A DNA stretch of 64,000 nucleotides, from NCBI GenBank assembly GCA_023421735.1, contig JAEZSP010000023.1, positions 43,555 through 107,554 on the forward strand, in the 5' to 3' direction. Source of the DNA: Bacillota bacterium (lineage in GTDB: Bacteria > Bacillota_A > Clostridia > Christensenellales > Aristaeellaceae). The notes below the pieces were generated by a model. That model was not told the DNA's origin. It did not search any database and saw nothing but the letters and a program-made list of their open reading frames with translations. Both the position numbers and the translations under genes were made by a program. Of the stretch, positions 33,253 to 41,345 are shown one piece after another (position 1 is the stretch's first letter; each line of letters starts with the position of its first letter).

Positions 33253-35400
33253 ATGCACAAAAAACGGAATCTGGACAAGCGATACGAGTGGGTACGACCC
33301 GCGCTGGTGGGCGCGGCGTTCTATTTCGTCATGTTCATATTGCTCGTGGCGATCATCGCGCCGGAACGATACGACATCAAGATCGGCGCGCCTGCGCCCG
33401 TCACCATCTTCGCAACCAAGGACGTCGAGGATACCGTTACAACGCAGAAACTGCGCGACGCGGCTGCCGATCAGGTCGCCTATTCGTACAAGAGCGTGGA
33501 CACCAGCGTGGTCTCGGCAGTCATCGCCGATTACAACAAGGCCTGTCTGGCGCTGACTGCGCTGCGGGAGCAGTACACCGAAGCGCAGGCGGAGGCGCTG
33601 ACGGACACGGAGATCACATCCCTGGGGGATGAAATCGGCCTTTCCCTCACCAGAACCGATTTGTTAACGATTCTGACGTCGGATACGGATGCGCTGGACA
33701 ACGTGTTTTCCAACGCGCGCTCGCTCATGCGGGACGCGCTCGACTCCACCCTGCCGGAAGGCCAGGAAAGCGCGGCAATTCTGAAGATTTCGCGCGACCT
33801 CGCAACCAGTGGGCAGGACGCGGCGCTCTCGTCGGTGGCGATGGTGTCCGTGCGCGCGACGATCCGTCCCAACATGCTCATCGATGCGGATACCACCGAA
33901 CAAAACCGCGAAAAGGCGCGCCAGACGGTGGAAACGCAAACCGTCGTCAAGGGGGAGGTCGTGTTGCGCGAGGGCGACATCGTGACAGCCGCGCAGTATC
34001 AGGTCCTCTCGAACCTCGGACTCATCGAGAACTCATCGTTTGACCTGCTGCTCGTGACAGGCATTGCGCTTTTGATCGCACTCCTCATGGGCGCGCTCGG
34101 CCTTTACATCGCCATGTACGCGCCGGAACTTTATCAAAACCCGAAAAAACTGCTCTTACTCGCAATCATCATCGTTCTGGTCATGGGCGCGAGTGCGTTT
34201 GCGCGCAGCGTCAACACCTATCTGATGCCCGTAGCACTTGGCGTGATGCTCATTTCAACGCTTTTGTCCCAGAAACTCGCACTGTTCGTCAATGTGCTTC
34301 TGGGTTTGGTCACTTCGCTCTTCGCGAGCGCGTCGAGCGGATTTTTCTCGATGGCGATGTTCTCGATCATGATCACGGCGATCCTCTCGGGGCCTGTGGT
34401 CGTTTCGATTTCCTCGCGCCATGTGCAGAGGACGAGCATGCTGATCGCGGGGCTCGCGGTCGGACTCACGAATTTCATCACCACGCTCGCGGTCGGGCTG
34501 ATCATCTCCGCCTCCGTGGCAACGGTCGCGATCAACGCGGCGTGGGCGGCAGGCGGCGGACTACTTGCTGCCGTGATGTGCGTCGGCATTCAGCCGCTCA
34601 TCGAGTGGATGTTCAACCTCGTGACGTCCGCAAAACTCCTAGAGCTGTCAAATCCCAACCAGCCCCTTTTACACAGGCTGCTTCTTGAGGCGCCCGGCTC
34701 GTATCACCATTCGGTGATCGTCGCAAACCTCGCGGACGCGGCGGCGACTGCGGTCGGCGCGAATGCGCTGCTCGCGCGCGTGGGCGCGTATTATCACGAC
34801 ATCGGCAAACTCAAGCGACCGATCTACTTCAAGGAAAATCAGCTTGGGGACAATCCCCATGACCGCACCGACCCGCGCGTTTCGACCGCCATTTTAACCG
34901 CGCACACGCGCGACGGCGCGCAGATGGCCCAAAAGGCGCATTTGCCCGAAGAGATCACCGACATCATCCTCCAGCACCATGGCGATTCGCCGGTTCTCTA
35001 TTTCTATGACAAGGCGAAAAAGCTTTACGGCGAGGATGTGGACGTATCGACATTCCGTTATGAGGGTCCACGGCCCGCGCGGCGCGAATCGGCCATCGTC
35101 ATGCTTGCGGATATGATCGAAGCGGCGACGCGCTCCATGCCGTCCCATGAACCCGCAAAAATCGGCGAGTTTGTCAGAAAGCTCGTGCGCGACAAGATGG
35201 TGGATGGTCAGCTGGATAAGAGCTCGCTCACATTCCGCGATCTGGATCTCATCTGCGTCGCGTTTACGACGGTGCTCTCGGGTGTATTCCATGAGCGGAT
35301 CGAGTACCCGGACATCAAGTTGCCGCCGCGTACGTTGAACGTGCCGAAAAAAACCGAGGAGGACGCCGGGGCGGCGCCGGCAAACAAAAATGGCGATTGA
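33253..35400 (+). CDS. pgpH: 7TM HD-family c-di-AMP phosphodiesterase PgpH
   Basis: A 715-residue membrane enzyme that hydrolyses cyclic di-AMP. An N-terminal helix (18-37) and an extracellular 7TMR-HDED domain (about 40-245) precede seven helices (about 255-460) and a cytoplasmic HD domain. HD residues are visible in APGSYHHSVIVANLADAAA, YYHDIGKLKRP, LTAHTRDGA, LQHHGDS and LADMIEAATR. It is the probable counterpart of CdaA at 21334-22209. ATG at 33253 lies 6 bases after phoH. The 3' end overlaps ybeY by 11 bases. Confidence 0.95.
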   Translation: MHKKRNLDKRYEWVRPALVGAAFYFVMFILLVAIIAPERYDIKIGAPAPVTIFATKDVEDTVTTQKLRDAAADQVAYSYKSVDTSVVSAVIADYNKACLALTALREQYTEAQAEALTDTEITSLGDEIGLSLTRTDLLTILTSDTDALDNVFSNARSLMRDALDSTLPEGQESAAILKISRDLATSGQDAALSSVAMVSVRATIRPNMLIDADTTEQNREKARQTVETQTVVKGEVVLREGDIVTAAQYQVLSNLGLIENSSFDLLLVTGIALLIALLMGALGLYIAMYAPELYQNPKKLLLLAIIIVLVMGASAFARSVNTYLMPVALGVMLISTLLSQKLALFVNVLLGLVTSLFASASSGFFSMAMFSIMITAILSGPVVVSISSRHVQRTSMLIAGLAVGLTNFITTLAVGLIISASVATVAINAAWAAGGGLLAAVMCVGIQPLIEWMFNLVTSAKLLELSNPNQPLLHRLLLEAPGSYHHSVIVANLADAAATAVGANALLARVGAYYHDIGKLKRPIYFKENQLGDNPHDRTDPRVSTAILTAHTRDGAQMAQKAHLPEEITDIILQHHGDSPVLYFYDKAKKLYGEDVDVSTFRYEGPRPARRESAIVMLADMIEAATRSMPSHEPAKIGEFVRKLVRDKMVDGQLDKSSLTFRDLDLICVAFTTVLSGVFHERIEYPDIKLPPRTLNVPKKTEEDAGAAPANKNGD

Positions 35401-35890
35401 ACTGTACGTCGAGGCGGAAAACGCGCCGGAGAAGCTTGAGGCGCTCTTCAACGACGTGACGAATGCCTGCTTCGAGGCCGAGGGGATCGCGGAGGCGCTC
35501 ATTGCGGTGCGTATCGTGGAAGATCACGAAATCCAGCGGCTCAACAAGGTCACGCGCGGCGTGGACAAGGTGACCGACGTGCTCTCCTACCCCACCGTCC
35601 GCTACCCCGATGAAAAGACGGCGAAGGACAGTCGGCGGCTCGTCAGGCGCGAATATGACCCCGCGGCGGGCATGGCGTATCTGGGCGACTGCGTGATCTC
35701 GCTGCCCCGGGCACGCGCGCAGGCTGCGGAATACGGACACTCTCTCGAGCGGGAACTGGGGTATCTCGCCGCGCACTCGGCGTTTCACCTGATGGGCTAC
35801 GACCACATGGCGGACGCCGACAAGGCGCGCATGCGGGAAATGGAAAAGCGCGTGATGCGTGATCTGAAACTTTGGAGGAACGACAGATGA
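35390..35890 (+). CDS. ybeY: Endoribonuclease / rRNA maturation factor YbeY
   Basis: A 166-residue metalloprotein needed for 16S rRNA 3' processing and ribosome quality control. The metal site HSAFHLMGYDH gives the H-X3-H-X5-H triad. The usual HGxLHL reads HSAFHL here, a conservative change. GDCVISLPRA is the family GDI-like strand. It overlaps pgpH by 11 bases and cdd by ATGA, so all three are translationally coupled. The dgkA gene often found between ybeY and cdd is absent. Confidence 0.93.
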   Translation: MAIELYVEAENAPEKLEALFNDVTNACFEAEGIAEALIAVRIVEDHEIQRLNKVTRGVDKVTDVLSYPTVRYPDEKTAKDSRRLVRREYDPAAGMAYLGDCVISLPRARAQAAEYGHSLERELGYLAAHSAFHLMGYDHMADADKARMREMEKRVMRDLKLWRNDR

Positions 35891-36303
35891 CGGATGAAAG
35901 ACTTTACGCACTGGCGGAAGAAGCGATGGAAAAGGCGTATTCGCCCTATTCAAAGTTCAAGGTCGGCGCGTGCATATTGACCGAGGACGGCAGGACATTT
36001 CAGGGCTGCAATATTGAAAATTCATCCTATGGCGCGACCATCTGCGCCGAACGCTGCGCAGTAGGCTGTGCGATTGCAGGCGGCGCGCGCAGATTTAAGG
36101 CCATCGCGATCACCGGCTCGAGCGCCGTCGCGTGGCCTTGCGGCATCTGCCGCCAGGTACTCAGCGAGTTTGGGAACAGTGCGATGCGCGTACTCGTGGG
36201 CGAGGCAAACAAGGGATTTACCGCGCGGACGCTCGGGCAGCTTTTGCCGGAGTCGTTCGGGCCAAAAGATTTGGGAATCGAGGATGCAAATGGCAAAGTT
36301 TAG
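35887..36303 (+). CDS. cdd: Cytidine deaminase
   Basis: A 138-residue homotetrameric zinc enzyme of pyrimidine salvage that deaminates cytidine and deoxycytidine. The zinc and catalytic motif TICAERCAV (Cys and Glu) and PCGICRQVLSEF (two Cys) are intact, and substrate residues lie in FQGCNIENSSYG. ATG at 35887 overlaps the ybeY stop; GGAGG is 8 bases upstream. It overlaps era by 14 bases. Confidence 0.95.
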   Translation: MTDERLYALAEEAMEKAYSPYSKFKVGACILTEDGRTFQGCNIENSSYGATICAERCAVGCAIAGGARRFKAIAITGSSAVAWPCGICRQVLSEFGNSAMRVLVGEANKGFTARTLGQLLPESFGPKDLGIEDANGKV

Positions 36304-37177
36304 ATCGGGATTCGTGGCGATACTGGGTCGCCCAAACGTCGGAAAATCGAGCATAATGAACGTGCTGATCGGCGAAAAGGTCGCCATCGTGTCCGATCAT
36401 CCGCAGACAACGCGCTCGAAAATCATGGGCGTCATGACGCGCGAAGACGTGCAGATCGTGTTCGTGGACACGCCGGGCATTCATCAGCCGCGCACAAAGC
36501 TCGGAAATTATATGATGAAGACGGTCTCCGAGGCGCGCGAGGGCGTGGACGCGGTGCTGGTCGTCGTGGACGCGCAGTTCATCGGCGAGGGCGACCGCGC
36601 GATCATCGAAGACGTGGCACGCATGAACTGCCCCAAGTTTCTGGCGGTCAACAAGATCGACCTCGCGCGCCCGGAAAAGCTCCTTCCGCAGCTTCAAAAG
36701 CTCAACGACGCGGGCTTTGACGAGATCGTGTGCGTATCCGCCCAGCGCGGCGACAACATGGATGCGCTTTTGAAGCTCATCTCACAGGCCATGCCCGAAG
36801 GGCCGAAATACTTTCCCGAGGACATGATGACCGACCAGCCGGAGCGGATTCTGTGCGCGGAAATCATCCGCGAAAAGGCGCTTCAAAACCTGCGCGACGA
36901 GGTGCCGCACGGGATCGGCGTGGACATGCTGTCCATCAAGAAACTGCGCGAGAACATGACGGAGATCGACGCGGACATCTATTGCGAGCGGGCGTCACAC
37001 AAATCGATCGTCATCGGAAAGCAGGGCGCGATGCTCAAAAAAATCGGAACAGAGGCGCGCGCAGACATCGAGGCCCTTTTGGGCACGAAGGTCGTTTTGC
37101 ATTTATGGGTCAAGGTGCGAGAGGGCTGGCGCGACCGCGCGGCCGACCTCAAGACGCTGGGCTACGTGGACGAATGA
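36290..37177 (+). CDS. era: GTPase Era
   Basis: A 295-residue ribosome-assembly GTPase that binds the 3' end of 16S rRNA. G1 is GRPNVGKSS, G2 lies near QTTRSKI, G3 is DTPGIHQP, G4 NKID and G5 SAQ. The C-terminal KH domain has the ERASHKSIVIGKQGAMLKKIG motif. ATG at 36290 is preferred to ATG 36284 because GAGG is 6 bases upstream of it. The gene overlaps cdd and is one base from recO. Confidence 0.97.
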   Translation: MAKFRSGFVAILGRPNVGKSSIMNVLIGEKVAIVSDHPQTTRSKIMGVMTREDVQIVFVDTPGIHQPRTKLGNYMMKTVSEAREGVDAVLVVVDAQFIGEGDRAIIEDVARMNCPKFLAVNKIDLARPEKLLPQLQKLNDAGFDEIVCVSAQRGDNMDALLKLISQAMPEGPKYFPEDMMTDQPERILCAEIIREKALQNLRDEVPHGIGVDMLSIKKLRENMTEIDADIYCERASHKSIVIGKQGAMLKKIGTEARADIEALLGTKVVLHLWVKVREGWRDRAADLKTLGYVDE

Positions 37178-37178
37178 C

Positions 37179-37898
37179 ATGAACGTTGTAACGCTCGGGA
37201 TCGTGATCCGACATGCGAACTACGGCGATTACGACCGGATGGTGACGCTTTTGACCCCCGGTCGCGGGCGGGTCGAGGCCGTGGCGCGGGGATGTCGGCG
37301 CGTGAAATCGCCCATCGTCAATGCGACCGAGCTTTTCACGTCCGGGGAATTCACCGTCTTTGAAAAAAACGGGCGCAACGCCATCGAACAATGCCAGATC
37401 TCGGACAGTTATTTCCCCCTGCGCACGGATTACGATCGGCTGACCCACGGGGTCTACTGGCTGAAGCTGCTGGATGCGGTCTGCGTGCCGGATGAACCTG
37501 CGGAATCGCTTTTTCACATGACGTTGCGGGCGCTTGCGCACCTGTCGTATGCGAATCTCCCGCCGGAGCTTCTGACCATGGCGTTTGAGCTTCATCTGAT
37601 GGCGATTGAAGGCTATTCCCCGCGCGTGGAATCCTGCGTCCGGTGCGGGAAGCCGCTTGAGGGCGAGGCTCGCTTCGACGCCCGGCGCGGTGGCGCGGCG
37701 TGTATGGGTTGCGTGCCCAATGCGCCGCGCGTGTCCTATGGCGCGCGCCGCATCCTCTTCAGACTGCCGAAGACGCCGTTTGATGCGGTTGAAAAGCTCG
37801 ACGGCCACCCGGACTGGCCCGAAGCCGCAAGGCTGATCCGTCCCTATGTGATCCAGCGGGTGAATGTACATGAAAAATATCTACCAAGCCTGCCTTGA
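37179..37898 (+). CDS. recO: DNA repair protein RecO
   Basis: A 239-residue recombination mediator that works with RecF and RecR to load RecA. The N-terminal OB fold (1-80) contains GIVIRHANYGDYDRMVTLLT, and the zinc finger is CVRCGK...CMGC at about residues 150-175. ATG at 37179 follows the era stop by one base. A hairpin that overlaps its stop probably ends the operon. Confidence 0.93.
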   Translation: MNVVTLGIVIRHANYGDYDRMVTLLTPGRGRVEAVARGCRRVKSPIVNATELFTSGEFTVFEKNGRNAIEQCQISDSYFPLRTDYDRLTHGVYWLKLLDAVCVPDEPAESLFHMTLRALAHLSYANLPPELLTMAFELHLMAIEGYSPRVESCVRCGKPLEGEARFDARRGGAACMGCVPNAPRVSYGARRILFRLPKTPFDAVEKLDGHPDWPEAARLIRPYVIQRVNVHEKYLPSLP

Positions 37899-37925
37899 CG
37901 CGTTTCGTCGGGCAGGACTTTTGTT
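37889..37925 (+). terminator. Terminator of the yqfC-recO operon
   Basis: CCTGCC (37889-37894) pairs with GGCAGG (37911-37916), with an inner ACG/CGT pairing, followed by ACTTTTGTTT. The stem includes the recO stop codon. Confidence 0.7.
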
Positions 37926-37931
37926 TATAAT
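37926..37931 (+). promoter_or_regulatory. -10 box of the rubrerythrin promoter
   Basis: A perfect TATAAT directly after the operon terminator, 39 bases before the rubrerythrin start. No good -35 hexamer at 17 bases was found, so an activator or an extended element may be involved. Confidence 0.45.
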
Positions 37932-37969
37932 AAAAACGTTGAAGAAATTTTCTTAGGGAGGTCTTTCCA

Positions 37970-38512
37970 ATGAAAAAGTGGGTTTGCCCGGTTTGCGGCT
38001 ATGTGCATGAGGGAGATACACCGCCCGAAAAGTGCCCCGTTTGCGGCGTGTCCGGCGATAAGTTCAAGCTTCAGGAATCCGAGCGCGTATGGGCCGACGA
38101 GCATAAGGTCGGCGTTGCCAAGGGTCTGGACGAGCGCGTCGTCGAGGGCTTGCGCGCCAATTTCAACGGCGAGTGTTCCGAGGTTGGCATGTACCTGGCA
38201 ATGAGCCGCGTGGCCGAGCGCGAGGGCCTGCCCGAGGTCGCGGAAGCTTATAAGCGCTATGCGTTTGAAGAGGCCGAGCACGCCTCCAAGTTTGCGGAGC
38301 TTCTGGGCGAGGTCGTGACCGACTCCACCAAGAAGAATCTTGAATTGCGCGTGGACGCCGAATTCGGCGCGTGCGCGGGCAAGCTGGAGCTCGCAAAGCT
38401 CGCAAAGCAGCTGGGCTATGACGCCGTGCACGACACCGTTCATGAAATGTGCAAGGACGAAGCCAGGCATGGAAAGGGCTTCGAAGGCATGCTCAAGCGG
38501 TATTTCAAATAA
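37970..38512 (+). CDS. Reverse rubrerythrin
   Basis: A 180-residue peroxide-reducing non-haem iron protein. The domain order is reversed relative to classical rubrerythrin: a rubredoxin domain comes first ([21 protein letters not shown], two CXXC pairs) and the diiron four-helix bundle second ([21 protein letters not shown] and DEARHGKGF supply Glu and His ligands). Such proteins protect clostridia from H2O2 and O2. ATG at 37970 follows GGGAGGT. It is monocistronic with its own terminator. Confidence 0.95.
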   Translation: MKKWVCPVCGYVHEGDTPPEKCPVCGVSGDKFKLQESERVWADEHKVGVAKGLDERVVEGLRANFNGECSEVGMYLAMSRVAEREGLPEVAEAYKRYAFEEAEHASKFAELLGEVVTDSTKKNLELRVDAEFGACAGKLELAKLAKQLGYDAVHDTVHEMCKDEARHGKGFEGMLKRYFK

Positions 38513-38531
38513 AAGACAAACCGTAGGCATG

Positions 38532-38563
38532 AAAAAGGAATCGCTTGTGCGGTTCCTTTTTTT
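38532..38563 (+). terminator. Terminator of the rubrerythrin gene
   Basis: AAAAAGGAATCGC/GCGGTTCCTTTTT hairpin with a short loop, followed by a run of Ts. Confidence 0.85.
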
Positions 38564-38671
38564 CGTATCGCGGGCATCCTATATCGTGATTCGCCGGCTC
38601 GAAGGGTTTTTGCTTGCCAATTTCTCCGCGCCGTGCTATGATGATGGCAGGAATTCTGCGGAGGTCTTTTT

Positions 38672-39370
38672 TTGCGCGCGAACACGTTTTTAAACATGTA
38701 CCGAGTGCTCGAGGGATTGCTCGAGAAGAAGTTTACGGGAGAGGCGCGGCACACGTCGAGCGTGGTGATGGACTACGTGCAGTTGCCGGAATCGGAGCCC
38801 GTCAGGCAGCGGCTGAACGTCTGCCGGGAGCTTCGGAACCTCTTGACGCATTCGGCGGATGAAAACGGCGAACCGCTCGTGGAGCCTTCCCAGGCGATTT
38901 TAGACGATCTATACGAGATCGTGAAATACGTCGAGACGCCGCAGCCCGCGCTCTCCTACGCGACGACGGGCGACGACATGCTGCGCGCAAGCCCAAACGA
39001 CAAGGCTCTGGATGTGATGCGCCGCATGGAAAAGCGCGGCTATTCGCATGCGCCGGTGATCCAAGGCGGAAAACTCGTGGGCGTGTTCAGCGTCGCAACG
39101 GTGTTTTCCCATGCGCTGACGGGCGCGCGGCTTGCACCGGACACGCGTATCGACGCGTTTGGCGATCTGCTCGCCATGGATGCGCGGGCCTCGGGCCGGT
39201 TTCTCATCATGGGCAAAGACGCGTCCTATCTCGACGTGCGCAAGGAATTTGAGCGCCAGGCAGAGCGCAATCTGCGCCTTGCGGCTGTCTTTCTCACGTC
39301 GACCGGAGACGCGGCGGGCACGCTTTTGGGCATCCTCACGCCTTGGGATGTGCTGGGCGATCTGCCCTGA
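38672..39370 (+). CDS. Protein with HEPN-like N-terminus and paired CBS domains
   Basis: A 232-residue soluble protein. Residues 95-230 form two CBS motifs (ALDVMRRMEKRGYSHAPVI...GVFSVATVF and, degenerate, RFLIMGKDASYLDVRKEF...LGILTPWDVLGDL) that usually sense adenine nucleotides. The helical first 90 residues contain CRELRNLLTHSAD, with an R-X4-H motif (Arg55, His60) like the catalytic motif of HEPN RNases. The HEPN assignment is mine and tentative. TTG at 38672 follows GGAGGT 8 bases upstream. relQ begins 48 bases downstream, so both may be co-transcribed. Confidence 0.65.
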   Translation: MRANTFLNMYRVLEGLLEKKFTGEARHTSSVVMDYVQLPESEPVRQRLNVCRELRNLLTHSADENGEPLVEPSQAILDDLYEIVKYVETPQPALSYATTGDDMLRASPNDKALDVMRRMEKRGYSHAPVIQGGKLVGVFSVATVFSHALTGARLAPDTRIDAFGDLLAMDARASGRFLIMGKDASYLDVRKEFERQAERNLRLAAVFLTSTGDAAGTLLGILTPWDVLGDLP

Positions 39371-39418
39371 CGCCCACTTCGGGTGCTCGGTATTTCAGTT
39401 CAGTCCGGAGGAATGCAA

Positions 39419-40117
39419 ATGGCGGAAAAGAACGGCAGTCTCACGATGAACACGAACACGCTCGACCTGCACATGACAGATCCGCGCATGGAGGAGCTTT
39501 TGCACGATTACGCGCAGATCAGGCACGTCTATGCGGCCGGCATCCGGGAGATCACGTCGCGGCTGGAGGTGCTCGAAAGCGAATTTCAATACAGCAACAA
39601 GCACAACCCCATTCACCACATTGAAAGCCGGGTCAAAAATCTCGCGAGCATTGTCAAAAAACTTGAATCAATGAACCTTCCGCTTACCATTACAAGCGCG
39701 AAAAAGATGCTGCACGACATTGCGGGCGTGCGCATCGTCTGCTGCTATGTGGACGACATCTATCGCATCGCGGAACTTTTGCTCCAACAGGACGACGTGT
39801 CGCTCGTCGAACGGAAGGACTACATAGAGTCCCCCAAGGAAAACGGCTATCGCAGTCTGCACATCGTGGTCGACTTGCCTGTCTATCTCTCGCAGGGCAA
39901 GGTGTATATCCCTGTCGAGATTCAGATTCGCACCGTCGCAATGGATTTCTGGGCGGCGCTGGAGCACGGGATCCGCTATAAGTCGCCCTCCGAAGTGCCC
40001 GCCTTCATCAACGATGAGTTGCGCGCCTGCGCAGACATCATTGCCGCGACCGACGATCGCATGCTCGAAATCTTTAAGGCCATTCAACTCCTGAACGGGG
40101 AAAACGGTCACGACTGA
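39419..40117 (+). CDS. relQ: Small alarmone synthetase, RelQ-like GTP pyrophosphokinase
   Basis: A 232-residue single-domain (p)ppGpp synthetase. Motifs include RVKNLASIVKKLE, the DIAGVRIVCCYVDDIY catalytic strand, SPKENGYRSLHIVV and VEIQIRTVAMDFWAALEHGIRYK. The length and C-terminal helices match RelQ (YjbM) rather than RelP. It would make ppGpp from ATP and GDP or GTP in the stress response. ATG at 39419 is chosen because GGAGGA lies 6 bases upstream; ATG 39413 is too close. Confidence 0.93.
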   Translation: MAEKNGSLTMNTNTLDLHMTDPRMEELLHDYAQIRHVYAAGIREITSRLEVLESEFQYSNKHNPIHHIESRVKNLASIVKKLESMNLPLTITSAKKMLHDIAGVRIVCCYVDDIYRIAELLLQQDDVSLVERKDYIESPKENGYRSLHIVVDLPVYLSQGKVYIPVEIQIRTVAMDFWAALEHGIRYKSPSEVPAFINDELRACADIIAATDDRMLEIFKAIQLLNGENGHD

Positions 40118-40129
40118 AAAAGAAAATCC

Positions 40130-40156
40130 CGCCGCCGCGCCGCGGCGGCTTTTTTT
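40130..40156. terminator. Terminator between convergent relQ and sialidase-like gene
   Basis: CCGCCGCCGCG/CGCGGCGGC stem followed by TTTTTTT on plus. It overlaps the last base pairs of the minus-strand gene. Confidence 0.85.
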
Positions 40157-41258
40157 AGAAAAGCCGCCAGCGCGTCGAAAGGATCGAGGCCTTGTCCCCG
40201 GGCGTCAGGTGCTGATAATATACAGTCAGGATGCTCCCGTCCGCAAGCGCGACCGATGCGGGATAACCGATGTCGCCATCGCACGCTTCCCGCAGGATCA
40301 GGTCCGTCTCCCATGTCGCGCCGCCGTCGCGGCTCACCATCGCGCGCTCGGAAAAAGGCGCCTCGCGCCGGGCATAGACGCACACGAGCGCGCCGGACGC
40401 ATCGCGGATGAGGTGCGGCGGAGAGCCGGAAACCGAGAGGAGCGTCATTTCGCTCCACGTACTGCCGCCATCCGCAGAAACGGACTGTGCCATCGAAAAC
40501 TGATCAGGATGCGCATTCTGACGCCCGTAATCCTGATACCGGATGAGCGCCCGTATCCGGCCGCCGCCGAGGTCGATCGCATGCGGTTCGTGGAAATTGT
40601 GAAGCGCCGTGCCTTCCGGAACCGGGAGTACGCCCAGCTTTTCCCACGTCGCACCCTCGTCGCGGCTCAAATGCGCGGCGATCTCGCCATCCCCCTCTTT
40701 TTTGCCGTACTCCTTGCCGACATATAGAAGCGCGCCGTCTTCCCGCAGGATCGGGCCGTGTGGGGCGGTAACGGGTGATCTGTGCGCAGGCCCCCATGTG
40801 ACGCCGCCGTCACAGCTCACGCGCGTGTACGAACCCGCCCATTTTTCGTCGATGGCGTCAGGATAACGCTCCGTCAGGGCGAGCGCGAGCGCATACTCGT
40901 CGTCCGTCAGCCCGCAGGCCGTGCGAAAAAATCCCGTCTCGCGGCTGTAGTAGCGCGATTCAAGATTGAACCACGAAAGCAGCAGCTTTTGACCGCCGAG
41001 GGACAAAAGCCCGACATCGCGGTCGTCGAGGGGCGTGTCATTGACGACGACGGGACATGTCCACGTCTCCCCCTCGTCGCGGCTGAAAAACAGGGTCGTT
41101 TTGCCGAATGGACACAGGTGCCCCATTCGCAGACCGGACGCACCCGCCACGAGCGTCCCATTCCCCAGCCGCGCAATGGACGGCCAGCCAAAATACCCGA
41201 ACCGGCTGTCCGGCCGACTGCACACAACGCCGTGTTTCACGATCTCAACGCCCCGCAT
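40155..41258 (-). CDS. Sialidase-like beta-propeller (BNR/Asp-box) protein
   Basis: A 367-residue six-bladed propeller of the sialidase/neuraminidase superfamily. Five Asp-box motifs (S-x-D-x-G-x-T-W) are seen: SRDEGETW, SCDGGVTW, SRDEGATW, SADGGSTW and SRDGGATW. Candidate catalytic residues are an early Arg in a WPSIARLGNG strand and a Tyr near the end. There is no signal peptide, so it would be intracellular. Activity may be exo-sialidase or an unknown glycosidase or esterase. ATG at 41258 follows AAAGGATG. It is the last gene of a minus-strand unit after xylB. Confidence 0.75.
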   Translation of the reverse strand: MRGVEIVKHGVVCSRPDSRFGYFGWPSIARLGNGTLVAGASGLRMGHLCPFGKTTLFFSRDEGETWTCPVVVNDTPLDDRDVGLLSLGGQKLLLSWFNLESRYYSRETGFFRTACGLTDDEYALALALTERYPDAIDEKWAGSYTRVSCDGGVTWGPAHRSPVTAPHGPILREDGALLYVGKEYGKKEGDGEIAAHLSRDEGATWEKLGVLPVPEGTALHNFHEPHAIDLGGGRIRALIRYQDYGRQNAHPDQFSMAQSVSADGGSTWSEMTLLSVSGSPPHLIRDASGALVCVYARREAPFSERAMVSRDGGATWETDLILREACDGDIGYPASVALADGSILTVYYQHLTPGDKASILSTRWRLF

Positions 41259-41299
41259 CGTCTCATCCTTTCGTTTCCGGTCGTTTGCAGATACACGTG

Positions 41300-41327
41300 G
41301 CGGCACGAGGATTCCCTCGTGCCGCCA
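41300..41327. other. Perfect hairpin after xylB
   Basis: GGCGGCACGAGG pairs fully with CCTCGTGCCGCC around ATTC. No T run follows, so it may attenuate or stabilise the xylB message rather than terminate. Confidence 0.5.
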
Positions 41328-41345
41328 AAGACTGATTTGGCTCGT

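Noticed and set aside
35390..35890. YbeY with HSAFHL instead of HGxLHL as a possible inactive form
   Set aside because: All three metal-binding histidines keep their spacing (H-X3-H-X5-H), so activity is expected.
35887..36303. Missing dgkA between ybeY and cdd as a deletion scar
   Set aside because: The ybeY and cdd genes overlap cleanly as ATGA; many clostridia lack dgkA here, and no remnant is visible.
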